Shown in pieces: positions 8,168-16,240 of a DNA stretch of 36,217 nucleotides. The stretch is from assembly GCF_010470665.1 (NCBI RefSeq), contig NZ_VOPZ01000006.1, positions 1 to 36,217 on the forward strand, given 5' to 3'. The stretch's first letter is position 1. Every line of letters begins with the position of its first letter. This DNA is from Desulfovibrio sp. JC022. GTDB taxonomy: Bacteria > Desulfobacterota > Desulfovibrionia > Desulfovibrionales > Desulfovibrionaceae. Made by a program: the position numbers and the translations under genes. The notes beneath the pieces were generated by a model. That model was not told where the DNA came from. It searched no databases and worked only from the letters and a program-made list of their open reading frames with translations.

Positions 8168-8704
8168 TCAGGAACGGATCAGAACAACCTTATCTTCGTC
8201 ATCCCTTTCCTTAACCAGAACATTTACATGCTGGTCTTCAAAAGTAACCACTTCCTTACCCACATAATCGGCCCGGATAGGCAATTCACGGTGACCTCGA
8301 TCCACCAGCACCAGCAGCTCCACCCGGCGCGGACGTCCGAAATCAAGAACTGCTTCAAGGGCGGCACGTACAGTGCGGCCGGAAAAAAGCACATCATCCA
8401 CCAGAACAATGGAAGCGGATTCAATATCAAAAGGAATCTCAGTGCAGTTGATGCTCGGCTGACGGGTCAGGTTGGTCCAATCGTCACGGTAAAGATTGAT
8501 ATCCAGCTTACCGAGAGGAATTTTACGTCCTAATTTCTCGTCCAGAATAAGTTTCAACCGCTCCGCGAGGTCCGCGCCGCGTCTCTGAATACCGATAATA
8601 GCTATATTTTCACTGTCCCCGCGCCGCTCAGTAATTTCTGACGCAAGACGGTCAAGAGTACGGGCCATGGCCTTTTCCGAAAGTATTACTTTTTGTTCCT
8701 TCAT
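8168..8704 (-). CDS. pyrR: PyrR bifunctional pyrimidine operon regulator / uracil phosphoribosyltransferase
   Basis: A 178-aa type I phosphoribosyltransferase. The PRPP loop is VLVDDVLFSGRT (residues 100-111), and the flanking blocks IAIIGIQRRGADLA and LDINLYRDDW are typical of PyrR. In Gram-positives PyrR binds pyr mRNA to cause attenuation; in other bacteria it may act mostly as a uracil salvage enzyme. No PyrR-binding RNA element was seen in this window. The ATG at 8704 is chosen because the family begins with a short K/Q-rich stretch before ILSEKAMARTLDRLA. It is the first gene of the operon and lies head to head with copA (139 bases between the starts). Confidence 0.94.
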   Translation of the reverse strand: MKEQKVILSEKAMARTLDRLASEITERRGDSENIAIIGIQRRGADLAERLKLILDEKLGRKIPLGKLDINLYRDDWTNLTRQPSINCTEIPFDIESASIVLVDDVLFSGRTVRAALEAVLDFGRPRRVELLVLVDRGHRELPIRADYVGKEVVTFEDQHVNVLVKERDDEDKVVLIRS

Positions 8705-8843
8705 ATTGTCCTATCTTAAAAGAAGTTGATTCTTAATATCAAATCTGTTCAAATCACTTTTTTAAAACAACCTGCCGGGACTAGCTATAAGTAATGTATG
8801 CGGGCAATGCAATCCCCGGACCTCCGACAAACAAGGATATATT

Positions 8844-11330
8844 ATGCACAGCACATTTGAAATCAAAGGTATGACCTGCTCCGCCTGTTCCTCGCGGCTG
8901 GAAAGAGTCATCGGCAGTCTGGACGGTGTTAAAAGGGCAACAGTTAATCTAGCCGCAGAAACACTGGCTGCCGACTATGATAGCGGACAGATTTCCACAG
9001 CCGACATTATCGCTTCAGTAGAAATGGCAGGATTTGGAGCAGTAGAAAAGATTGAAGGCACGGAACTTACCCTGCCTGTTTCCGGCATGGCCTGCTCGGC
9101 CTGCTCTTCACGGTTGGACCGGGTACTAAATGGGACTGAAGGAATCACAAAGGCACAGGTAAGCCTTGCTTCTGAAACCGCAACCTTGAATTTCAACCCG
9201 GCAACAATATCACTACGCAGCATAAGACAGATCATCGCTGATGCCGGATTTGAATCCGGACCAATCCAATCTGCCCACAATGCCAAAGAAAATTTTGAAA
9301 AGAGAAAAGCTGAAAACGAAGCGAAACTGGTAAAAATGAAGAGCCGTCTCTTTGCCGCTCTTGCGTTCACCATCCCTCTTTTGACCATCACCATGGGTCA
9401 CATGGTAGGCATACCTTTGCCTGATGCCATCAATCCCCACACTTCACCGCTGGGCTTTGCCCTGATTCAGCTGATTCTAACTGGTCCGGTGCTTTGGTTC
9501 GGACGTAATTTTTACCAGCAGGGATTCCCGAATCTGCTCCGCGGGGCACCGAACATGGACTCGCTCATTGCCGTGGGGACCTCGGCGGCTGTAATCTACT
9601 CCCTGTGGAATACCATTGAAATTGCACTGGGAATTGATGCCCATGCGCGGGCTATGGACCTCTATTATGAATCCGCCGCCACCATCATCGCCCTGATTCT
9701 GCTCGGTAAATTTCAAGAAACCCGCGCCCGTTCACGCACATCAGATGCCATTGAAAAACTCATGGACCTGACCCCGGCGCAAGCCATCCTGTTGCAGAAC
9801 GGGGAACAAGTACCCACGCCAGTGGAAGAAATCGGTCCCGGAGACCTGATCCTCATCCGCCCCGGAGACCGTGTTGCCGCCGACGGCAAGGTAGCCGAGG
9901 GACATTCCGACATAGATGAATCAATGCTCACCGGGGAATCCATGCCCGTGTCCAAAAGCACAGGCGATGACGTAGCCGGAGGAACAGTAAACATAGGTGG
10001 CGGCGCACTGAATGTTCAGGTCACCAATGTGGGTGAAAACACAGTGCTTTCGCGCATCATCCGCCTTGTGCAGGAAGCGCAGGGCTCCAAGGCCCCCATC
10101 TCCAGCCTTGCGGATACGGTCAGCTTTTATTTTGTACCCGCAGTCATGGCTATCGGCATTGCCGCCGCGCTGAGCTGGTTCTTTTTCAGCGATGAACCTT
10201 TTACTTTTGCCCTGCGAATTTTCATCAGCGTAATGGTTATTGCCTGCCCTTGCGCCATGGGACTGGCAACACCCACCGCAATCATGGTCGGCACTGGACG
10301 CGGAGCGCAGCTGGGCGTACTGGTCAAATCCGGGGAAGCCCTTGAGACCGCCGGAAAAATAGAAACAATGATCTTCGACAAAACCGGGACACTTACCTAC
10401 GGAAAACCGGAAGTAGCCGAAACCTTCACCATGGAAGGCGAAAACGAGCAGGATTTGCTCCTGCTGGCCGGGTCAGCGGAAAAACAATCCGAACACCCGC
10501 TGGCAAAAGCCGTAGTCCGTGCAGCTGAAGAGACAGGTTCCCCCCTGCCGAAGACAACATCTTTTCAAGCTATATCCGGTCTGGGTATCAACACCGTAAC
10601 CGGGGGGCAGCCCATGCTGCTGGGAAATCGCAAATTCCTTGAACAAAACTTCATCGGTGGATTGGATAACAACGCTGCCAATGAAACTGCCCAGCGTTTT
10701 GCGGCGTCCGGGCAAAGTCCGCTTTACATAGCTAAAAATGGCAAGTTGGCCGGTATTCTGGCTATTGCCGATCGCATCAAAAAGGAAACACCTCAGACAA
10801 TCAGCAAACTCCATAAGCTCGGAGTTAAGACAGTCATGCTTACCGGGGATAATGAAAAAGTAGCCCACGCCATTGCAGATGAAGCCGGAATAGACAAGGT
10901 CGTCGCACAAGTAATGCCTGACCGCAAAGCTGAAGTGGTCAACATGGAAAAAGAAAAAGGGTGTAAAGTTGCTATGATCGGGGACGGCATCAATGATGCC
11001 CCGGCCCTTGCTTCGGCGGATATGGGAATTGCTATGGGCACCGGAATTGATGTTGCAATTGAATCAGGAGACGTAGTACTGATGAAAGGCGATTTGAGCG
11101 GAGTACTCACTGCACTCTCACTGAGCCGGGCAACAGTGCGCAATATCAAACAGAATCTGTTCTGGGCATTTGCCTTCAACGTATTGGGGATTCCGGTAGC
11201 CGCCGGACTGCTGCACATTTTCGGCGGTCCGACCCTTTCGCCCATGTTTGCAGCAGCAGCCATGTCCCTCAGCTCGGTAACCGTAGTCAGCAACGCCCTG
11301 AGACTGAAATTCTTTAAACCGGAAGATTAA
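8844..11330 (+). CDS. copA: Copper-translocating P1B-type ATPase
   Basis: An 828-aa inner-membrane Cu(I) exporter. It has two N-terminal HMA domains with GMTCSAC (C12, C15) and GMACSAC (C84, C87), then eight expected transmembrane helices, the actuator motif TGES (363-366), the ion-path CPC (468-470), the phosphorylated Asp in DKTGTLT (D512), the SEHPLA motif of the nucleotide domain and GDGINDAPAL in the hinge. The CPC and HP signatures assign copper/silver rather than zinc/cadmium. AAGGA lies six bases before the ATG. The arginase-family gene begins two bases after its stop, so they are co-transcribed. No copper regulator (CueR/CsoR) is in the window. Confidence 0.97.
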   Translation: MHSTFEIKGMTCSACSSRLERVIGSLDGVKRATVNLAAETLAADYDSGQISTADIIASVEMAGFGAVEKIEGTELTLPVSGMACSACSSRLDRVLNGTEGITKAQVSLASETATLNFNPATISLRSIRQIIADAGFESGPIQSAHNAKENFEKRKAENEAKLVKMKSRLFAALAFTIPLLTITMGHMVGIPLPDAINPHTSPLGFALIQLILTGPVLWFGRNFYQQGFPNLLRGAPNMDSLIAVGTSAAVIYSLWNTIEIALGIDAHARAMDLYYESAATIIALILLGKFQETRARSRTSDAIEKLMDLTPAQAILLQNGEQVPTPVEEIGPGDLILIRPGDRVAADGKVAEGHSDIDESMLTGESMPVSKSTGDDVAGGTVNIGGGALNVQVTNVGENTVLSRIIRLVQEAQGSKAPISSLADTVSFYFVPAVMAIGIAAALSWFFFSDEPFTFALRIFISVMVIACPCAMGLATPTAIMVGTGRGAQLGVLVKSGEALETAGKIETMIFDKTGTLTYGKPEVAETFTMEGENEQDLLLLAGSAEKQSEHPLAKAVVRAAEETGSPLPKTTSFQAISGLGINTVTGGQPMLLGNRKFLEQNFIGGLDNNAANETAQRFAASGQSPLYIAKNGKLAGILAIADRIKKETPQTISKLHKLGVKTVMLTGDNEKVAHAIADEAGIDKVVAQVMPDRKAEVVNMEKEKGCKVAMIGDGINDAPALASADMGIAMGTGIDVAIESGDVVLMKGDLSGVLTALSLSRATVRNIKQNLFWAFAFNVLGIPVAAGLLHIFGGPTLSPMFAAAAMSLSSVTVVSNALRLKFFKPED

Positions 11331-11332
11331 TA

Positions 11333-12172
11333 TTGAAAGACATCACCCTTGTTTTCCCGCAATGGCAGGGCTCCATCGACAATGAAGCCTTATATGAAGG
11401 TGCATTTGCTCTGGCGGACGGAATCCCCGGACTTCCCTCCCCCCGCACAGTGGATACAGCCCCTTTCAGGAAAATAAAATCCGGCCCACCCATTGCCGGC
11501 AGGGATGATATAATCAGACAATTGCAAAACACATGTGCCCTGCTTGAACAGGAGAACCCCGACCGGACTCTCCTGCTGGGCGGCGACTGCGGAACGGAAA
11601 CCGGACCGGTTTCATGGATGTCCCGCAAGCATGGAGACAAACTGGCCCTGATCTGGTTTGACGCCCATCCGGATTTGATTACCCCGAAGACAACACAATC
11701 CGGGCGTTTTCAGGGCATGGCCCTTTCCGCAATTCTTGGTAATGCGGGACCGGAAATTAACGGTGCAATGTTTACCCCCTTACATCCCACACAAGTATTC
11801 TGCGCAGGGGCCAGAACATTTGACCCGCCGGAACTGGATTTTATAGTTAACAGCAAAATGTCATTCTTCGGACCCGGCGAATTGGAACGGGACCCGGCAT
11901 GGCTGGCTAAACAAATTGAGGAAACCGGATTCAGCAAGGTCTACATTCATATGGATGTGGACGCGGTCAATCCCATAGGTTTTGCCCACGGAAAACCATC
12001 TCCCCCAGCCGGGCTGCACTTCAGCAATGTTTTAAAAATCATAACAGAAGTCGGTAACAGAATGGATATCTGCGGGCTGGGCATAACCGAGTTCCACCCC
12101 GGCAGTGAGCGCGGCATTGAAAAAGCCGCCATGCTGATCGAAAAGACTCTGCCCGGATTTCTTGTAAAATAA
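11333..12172 (+). CDS. Arginase/agmatinase-superfamily protein with a Cys in the first metal motif
   Basis: A 279-aa ureohydrolase-fold protein that starts at TTG 11333, supported by GGAAG seven bases upstream and by the family-like opening MKDITLVFPQWQGS. The manganese-ligand motifs are FDAHPDL (D110, H112, D114) and HMDVDAVNP (D208, D210), with E253 in ITEFHPG. The first motif, normally GGDH, reads GGDC (residues 83-86), so one metal ligand changes from His to Cys. A GGDC subgroup of COG0010 proteins exists, whose substrates are poorly known, so no substrate (arginine, agmatine, formiminoglutamate, guanidinobutyrate) is assigned. It follows copA by two bases and ends at a bidirectional terminator. 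Confidence 0.88.
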   Translation: MKDITLVFPQWQGSIDNEALYEGAFALADGIPGLPSPRTVDTAPFRKIKSGPPIAGRDDIIRQLQNTCALLEQENPDRTLLLGGDCGTETGPVSWMSRKHGDKLALIWFDAHPDLITPKTTQSGRFQGMALSAILGNAGPEINGAMFTPLHPTQVFCAGARTFDPPELDFIVNSKMSFFGPGELERDPAWLAKQIEETGFSKVYIHMDVDAVNPIGFAHGKPSPPAGLHFSNVLKIITEVGNRMDICGLGITEFHPGSERGIEKAAMLIEKTLPGFLVK

Positions 12173-12173
12173 A

Positions 12174-12215
12174 AACGATGCCGTACTGTAAAACAATAAA
12201 CAGTACGGCATCGTT
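12174..12215. terminator. Bidirectional terminator between convergent genes
   Basis: A 16-bp perfect stem (12174-12189 with 12200-12215) with a 10-base A-rich loop. A-rich sequence before it supplies the T-tract on the minus strand; TTACTTT follows on the plus strand. It separates the arginase-family gene from the TPR gene. Confidence 0.88.
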
Positions 12216-12239
12216 ACTTTGATCAACTCTTATAGATCA

Positions 12240-12842
12240 CTAAGAAAGATCCCGAATCATATCCTTAATCGGTTTTCCGCTGGGAGCTCTGGCTCCTGGG
12301 TTCATCTGGACCAACCCATTCCAGGCCTGAATAGCTCCGGCCTTATCTTCAAGGTCATAATACAGAACTATCCCTTTATTAAAACGAGCGGTTTCATGTT
12401 TCGGAGAAGCAAGAATCGCCCTGTCAAAAGTCTCTACTGCCTTTTGCGGATTACCGCTACGTCGGTACATTACGCCCAGATCGGTGAGCACGTGCGCATT
12501 GTCAGGCTTTAAGGCTAAAGACTTTTTATAAGCTTCAATGGCATTGGCATACTGATCCGTATCAAAATACATATTCCCGAGCTTGGTCCACAGATTTACT
12601 GAATCCGGTTGTGACTCAAGAAGCTTCTTTGTTTCCACAATCTGCTGGGCAAAATCAACTGCCCCGCCAGAGGACTGAGGTGTTGAGGATTCCTTTAAAG
12701 CGGGCATGAATACACCGCCAAAAAACAACCCTACAGCCAAAGCGGCTATCACAACGATGACCATATTACTTTTTTTTGCGCTACCGCTTGCGGACTGTCT
12801 CCCCTTGCTTGAGGATTTTCTCCCCTTTCTTTTCTTTCCCAA
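12240..12842 (-). CDS. Membrane-anchored TPR protein
   Basis: A 200-aa protein with a very basic, Ser-rich N-terminus (MGKKRKGRKSSSKGRQ), one transmembrane helix (about residues 27-48, MVIVVIAALAVGLFFGGVFM) and about three tetratricopeptide repeats (NLWTKLGNMYFDTDQYANAIEAYKKSLALKPD and the next two). The positive-inside rule places the TPR part in the periplasm. It starts at TTG 12842, which is supported by GGGAG at 12849-12853, six bases away. The fold resembles the TPR end of cytochrome c biogenesis proteins (CcmH/NrfG), but no partner genes are near, so only a scaffold role is claimed. The long spacer upstream makes it a single gene. Confidence 0.85.
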   Translation of the reverse strand: MGKKRKGRKSSSKGRQSASGSAKKSNMVIVVIAALAVGLFFGGVFMPALKESSTPQSSGGAVDFAQQIVETKKLLESQPDSVNLWTKLGNMYFDTDQYANAIEAYKKSLALKPDNAHVLTDLGVMYRRSGNPQKAVETFDRAILASPKHETARFNKGIVLYYDLEDKAGAIQAWNGLVQMNPGARAPSGKPIKDMIRDLS

Positions 12843-13467
12843 ACCGATCTCCCTTTCTCTCTTACACTTGCGGCCTCAAACTCCGAAGTGCATTTTTGTG
12901 CACTTTGCACAAGATTAGTGCAATTAATCACTCACCTTGCACATAAGGACAAGCAATTAACCTTAAATTACAAAAACATACGCCATACATTAAGTCTTAT
13001 TAAGCAACTGCTGTACCAATCTTAAACAAAGGAAATAACATTTCACCCAATAAAAAATACTCTCGATTTTATACAAAAATGCAAAAGTCTTTAAACTCAT
13101 TTTTTATTTAAATTCATTATTAATCAAAAAAACACATCTAATTTTCACCAAAACGTAACGCTTGATATTATATTTTATATTTTCTGGAAGACCTCTTTAC
13201 TATACAAAACTGCAACCTATCACTACATAAACGTAATCTTCCACTGCAATTCACAACAAACAACATACAAATCAAATGCAAAACCTTCGTCATTCCGCAA
13301 CAAAAGCACTACTTTTTTGACGTAAAAAAAATTACGCAATAATTTTCTTGCCGATTCCTTCTGTTTTATGTACGTATCTCTGAACAATATTTTGCAAAGG
13401 GGTAATTCTGCGAACTTGTGCAATTATTTCGCAGAAATTTGGTGCTAAAAAAAACAAGGGATTATTT
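12843..13467. other. 625-base AT-rich intergenic region with repeated TTGCAC motifs and one hairpin
   Basis: No convincing gene is found here; the 66-codon minus-strand frame at 13223-13423 has no ribosome site or recognisable features. The region holds the divergent promoters of the TPR gene and the symporter. Near 12886-12952 several TTGCAC/GTGCA half-sites cluster (GTGCATTTTTGTGCAC, TTGCACAA, GTGCAATTA, TTGCACAT), and TTGTGCAA recurs at 13416-13423. A 9-bp inverted repeat lies at 13406-13436. The rest is featureless A/T-rich DNA. Confidence 0.6.
13406..13436 (+). promoter_or_regulatory. Perfect 9-bp inverted repeat upstream of the AGCS symporter
   Basis: TTCTGCGAA and TTCGCAGAA are separated by 13 bases (CTTGTGCAATTAT) and end 31 bases before the start codon. 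It could be an operator or, if transcribed, a 5'-leader hairpin. No T-tract follows, so it is not a terminator. Confidence 0.5.
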
Positions 13468-14844
13468 ATGGATTTCATGACTTCACTGGACGCAATTGTT
13501 GGCAAGATCGGCGCATTTGCATGGGGACCGCCCATGCTGGTTCTTTTGGTCGGTACAGGCTTTTGGCTGACCCTCGCTCTGCGCGGCGTCCAGTTCACTA
13601 AACTTTTCTACGCATTGTACCTTGCACTCATCAAACGCAAGGAAGACACTGACGAACCCGGCGACATCACCCACTTCCAGGCCCTGATGACCGCTCTTTC
13701 CGCCACTGTCGGTACCGGTAACATTGCAGGTGTTGCCACCGCAGTAGCAGTCGGTGGTCCCGGCGCACTGTTCTGGATGTGGATTACCGGCCTCGTAGGC
13801 ATGGCAACCAAATACGCTGAAGCTGTTCTTGCTGTTAAATACAGAGAAGTTGACGAGAACGGCGAAATGAGCGGTGGTCCCATGTACTACATCTCCAAGG
13901 GCCTGAACATGCCTTGGCTGGGAACACTCTTCGCAATCTTCGCTTCCATCGCTGCTTTCGGTATCGGTAACATGGTACAGTCCAACTCCGTTGCCGACGC
14001 TGTCGAAGCTACTTACGGAGTCTCCCCCTACATCACCGGTGGACTGCTGATGGTCCTGACCGCTGCTGTTATCCTCGGCGGCATCAAGAAGATCGGTAAA
14101 GTAACCGGAACACTCGTACCCATCATGATTGTTTTCTACATGGCCGGTGCATCTTACATCATCCTTTCCAACATCGCGGAAGTCCCTGCGGCTTTTGCTC
14201 TCATTTTTGAACAGGCTTTCAACCCCACTTCCGCAGTTGGCGGTTTTGCAGGCGCAACCGTAATGCTCGCCATCCGCATGGGTGTTGCCCGCGGCGTATT
14301 CTCCAACGAATCCGGCCTCGGTAGTGCTCCTATCGCTGCTGCTGCTGCGCAGACTAAAGAACCTGTCACCCAGGCTCTGGTCTCCATGACCCAGACCTTC
14401 ATCGATACTCTCATCGTCTGCACCATGACCGGCCTGGTACTCATTCTCACCGGCGCATGGTCCAACGGAACCACCGGTGCCGAGCTGACCACCATAGCCT
14501 TCTCCATGGGTATGACCGGCGGCGCGCACATCGTTACCATCGGCCTTATCCTTTTCGCCTACTCCACCATCCTCGGCTGGTGCTACTACGGTGAAAAATC
14601 CATGGAATACCTGTTCGGTGTTAAGGCTATCCTGCCTTTCCGTCTCGTATTCATCTGCTTCGTAGGTGTCGGTGCCATCGCCAAGCTCAGCTTCGTATGG
14701 AACCTTTCCGATACCTTCAACGGCCTCATGGCGATCCCCAACCTTATCGGTCTGCTCATGCTGACCCCGGTTGTTGTGGCTGAAACCAAGAAGTACTTTG
14801 CCAAGCAGGACAAGAAAATTGCCGCACAGACTGAATCCAAATAG
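13468..14844 (+). CDS. Alanine/glycine:cation symporter (AGCS family)
   Basis: A 458-aa inner-membrane protein with 10-11 hydrophobic segments that imports alanine or glycine with sodium or protons. Family blocks are [71 protein letters not shown] and [23 protein letters not shown]; the SNESGLG-type motif is diagnostic. The start ATG has AAGGG seven bases upstream. Codon use is strongly GC-ending and regular, typical of a highly expressed gene, unlike the AT-rich spacer before it. It is monocistronic and ends at a strong terminator. Sodium coupling would fit a marine organism, but ion choice cannot be read from the sequence. Confidence 0.95.
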   Translation: MDFMTSLDAIVGKIGAFAWGPPMLVLLVGTGFWLTLALRGVQFTKLFYALYLALIKRKEDTDEPGDITHFQALMTALSATVGTGNIAGVATAVAVGGPGALFWMWITGLVGMATKYAEAVLAVKYREVDENGEMSGGPMYYISKGLNMPWLGTLFAIFASIAAFGIGNMVQSNSVADAVEATYGVSPYITGGLLMVLTAAVILGGIKKIGKVTGTLVPIMIVFYMAGASYIILSNIAEVPAAFALIFEQAFNPTSAVGGFAGATVMLAIRMGVARGVFSNESGLGSAPIAAAAAQTKEPVTQALVSMTQTFIDTLIVCTMTGLVLILTGAWSNGTTGAELTTIAFSMGMTGGAHIVTIGLILFAYSTILGWCYYGEKSMEYLFGVKAILPFRLVFICFVGVGAIAKLSFVWNLSDTFNGLMAIPNLIGLLMLTPVVVAETKKYFAKQDKKIAAQTESK

Positions 14845-14869
14845 TCTGACGCTAACAAACGGTTAACCA

Positions 14870-14907
14870 AAATCCCCCGCCCGGAATCCGGACGGGGGAT
14901 TTCTTTT
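14870..14907 (+). terminator. Terminator of the AGCS gene
   Basis: A long stem pairs 14870-14879 with 14893-14902 and CCGG with CCGG inside, interrupted by one C/A mismatch (loop AAT). It is followed by TTTCTTTTA. Confidence 0.88.
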
Positions 14908-14937
14908 AGAAAATAACCGACTCCATCAAAGATAAAA

Positions 14938-14966
14938 AAAGGCTGCCCCGATTAAGGACAGCCTTT
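14938..14966 (-). terminator. Terminator of the TetR gene
   Basis: Read on the minus strand, AAAGGCTG..CC pairs with its complement with one mismatch and a 7-base loop. It then runs into a T-tract (complement of GATAAAAAAA at 14931-14940). Confidence 0.82.
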
Positions 14967-14989
14967 AAAAAATCAAATCTTAATGAAAC

Positions 14990-15544
14990 TTATTTAAGAA
15001 TACTGCGACGGCAGAACTCAACAGCTTCAGCGCGAACATCCCGACGATCAGGCCAGTACAGCTGCATTCTGGTCAGGCCGAAAATAATAGTCATGACCAC
15101 AGTGGCATTCTCTTCCACTGCAACATCACGAATATCACCCTTCTTGATGCCGAGCTTTATGCAATCCTCAAGGATCAATTCGAGGTTCTTGAGAAAAACA
15201 GCCATCAACCGCTTGGATGAATCCAGCAGGCCGTATGTTGAAAGCATGATCTTCATGTCGATTTCATTTGCTTCTACAAAAGTGAAGTACTCGTTCATGA
15301 TCTCTTCCATGGTACATTCGTCCCGGTCCAGCTTCTGCCGGATGGCTTCGATATAATACGAGAACTGTTCCTCAAGGGCATCCAGAATATGAAGCAGGAT
15401 ATCTTCCTTGCTTTCAAAATGTCTGTAGATGGTACCCTCAGAAATATTGGCCATTTTTGCCAGATTGGCGGTAGTGGCTTTGTGGAAACCCACCTCTGAA
15501 ATCATTTCCTTGGCAGTTGCGAGGATGATATCCTTGGTTTTCAT
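14990..15544 (-). CDS. TetR/AcrR-family transcriptional regulator
   Basis: A 184-aa regulator. Residues about 1-50 form the HTH domain (KDIILATAKEMISEVGFHKATTANLAKMANISEGTIYRHFESKEDIL), with the recognition helix around ISEGTIYRHF. The remainder is a helical ligand-binding and dimer domain of usual length, with no recognisable ligand signature. It is divergent from the HesB-like selenoprotein gene, with 196 bases between the starts, so it may regulate that gene, itself, or both. A 9-bp direct repeat (GATAGACAA) lies before the selenoprotein gene; TetR sites are usually inverted, so that link is weak. The domain is related to regulators of fatty-acid or efflux genes, but no such gene is adjacent. 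Confidence 0.93.
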   Translation of the reverse strand: MKTKDIILATAKEMISEVGFHKATTANLAKMANISEGTIYRHFESKEDILLHILDALEEQFSYYIEAIRQKLDRDECTMEEIMNEYFTFVEANEIDMKIMLSTYGLLDSSKRLMAVFLKNLELILEDCIKLGIKKGDIRDVAVEENATVVMTIIFGLTRMQLYWPDRRDVRAEAVEFCRRSILK

Positions 15545-15682
15545 TCTACGGTCTCCCTTGAGCGTCAGGACGCCCCTGTTCGATCATGTTAAAAATATTT
15601 TATTAGATACTGATGAATTACTAACACTCTCTCTAAACTGTATTAATTACCCCATGCGGGAGCCAAGGTCAACTGGGACCAA

Positions 15683-15711
15683 TTGACAAAAACTGATAGA
15701 CAACTTAGTTT
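15683..15711 (+). promoter_or_regulatory. Possible sigma70-type promoter of the HesB-like selenoprotein gene
   Basis: TTGACA (15683-15688) and TAGTTT (15706-15711) are separated by 17 bases. The -35 is perfect and the -10 is poor. Two copies of GATAGACAA (15695-15703 and 15713-15721) overlap or flank the -10, a position where a regulator could act. Confidence 0.4.
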
Positions 15712-15740
15712 GGATAGACAAATCCTATGAGGAGGAAAAA

Positions 15741-16049
15741 ATGGTTGAAATTACCGAAGCTGCGCAAAAACAGCTTGAAAACTATTTTGCAGATAAAGAC
15801 AGGACCCCTATCCGCATCTACCTTGCCACTGGTGGCTGAGCTGGCCCCAGGCTGGCATTGGCTCTGGATGAGTCAAAAGATAACGATGAAAGTTTTGAAG
15901 TGGAAGGTTTCACCTTCCTGCTTGATAAAGACCTTAACGAACAGGGCAGCCCCTTCCGCGTTGACCTCAGCTACACTGGTTTCGTAATTGATTCCAAGAT
16001 TGAGCTCGGCGGCGGCGAATGCGGCTCCTGCTCTGGAAGCTGCGGTTAA
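15741..16049 (+). CDS. HesB/IscA-like selenoprotein with in-frame UGA
   Basis: Reading TGA 15837-15839 as selenocysteine joins two frame segments into one 102-aa protein: MVEITEAAQKQLENYF..., then IYLATGG-U-AGPRLALALDE, then VEGFTFLLDKDLNEQG..., ending GGGECGSCSGSCG. The layout is that of A-type iron-sulfur carrier proteins (HesB/IscA), and Sec33 sits where IscA has its first conserved Cys. Selenocysteine at this site is known in a HesB-like family of anaerobes. The ATG has a strong GGAGGA site five bases upstream. Starting at the first ATG after the TGA (15858) would remove the active site. The C-terminal Cys cluster could provide the remaining metal ligands. It is divergent from a TetR gene and ends in a tandem hairpin region. 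The substrate or partner is unknown. Confidence 0.93.
15837..15839 (+). other. Selenocysteine codon (TGA, codon 33)
   Basis: The TGA lies in ATGG-TGA-AGPRLALALDE with the same frame open on both sides. It occupies the Cys position of the HesB/IscA motif. Confidence 0.92.
15847..15867 (+). promoter_or_regulatory. Candidate bSECIS hairpin of the HesB-like gene
   Basis: CCAGGC pairs with GC-(bulged T)-CTGG and closes the loop TGGCATTG. The stem has a bulged U, as in the E. coli fdhF SECIS though on the other arm. The loop starts only 13 bases after the UGA, which is short for a bSECIS, so the fold is tentative. Confidence 0.45.
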
Positions 16050-16104
16050 TTAGCCGCACAGGAAAAGACTAAACCTTTTCCTGATCGCGTTGACCTGACA
16101 GTTC

Positions 16105-16153
16105 AAGCCTTTTCAGGCTTTTTAAGACCGTCTCTTCGGAGGCGGTCTTTTTT
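16105..16153 (+). terminator. Tandem terminators after the HesB-like gene
   Basis: First hairpin: AAGCCT/AGGCTT with loop TTTC and a TTT run (16105-16123). Second hairpin: an 11-bp stem 16124-16134/16139-16149 with one T/G wobble and a stable TTCG loop, followed by a T6 tract. A further stem CAGGAAAAG/CTTTTCCTG lies just upstream at 16059-16083. Confidence 0.9.
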
Positions 16154-16240
16154 ATGACCCATTCTTAACAATACTTGCTTTGCATACGGGCAATCCCTGT
16201 GTAAACTGAAAACACCTTGACTAAATAAGTGGAGTTTTAT

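Noticed and set aside
8705-8843. CueR/CsoR-type copper operator before copA
   Set aside because: Only imperfect GC-rich symmetry is seen (CCTGCCGGGA and CCCCGGACC). No ACCTTCC-N-GGAAGG-type palindrome with proper promoter spacing.
13223-13423. 66-codon minus-strand frame in the AT-rich spacer
   Set aside because: No SD and no recognisable features. It overlaps the palindrome and likely promoter of the symporter.
13483-14529. 348-codon open frame on the minus strand
   Set aside because: It is the antisense shadow of the AGCS symporter, whose GC-rich third positions remove stop codons. It has no SD, and its composition (Gly/His/Asp/Cys-rich) is typical of such shadows.
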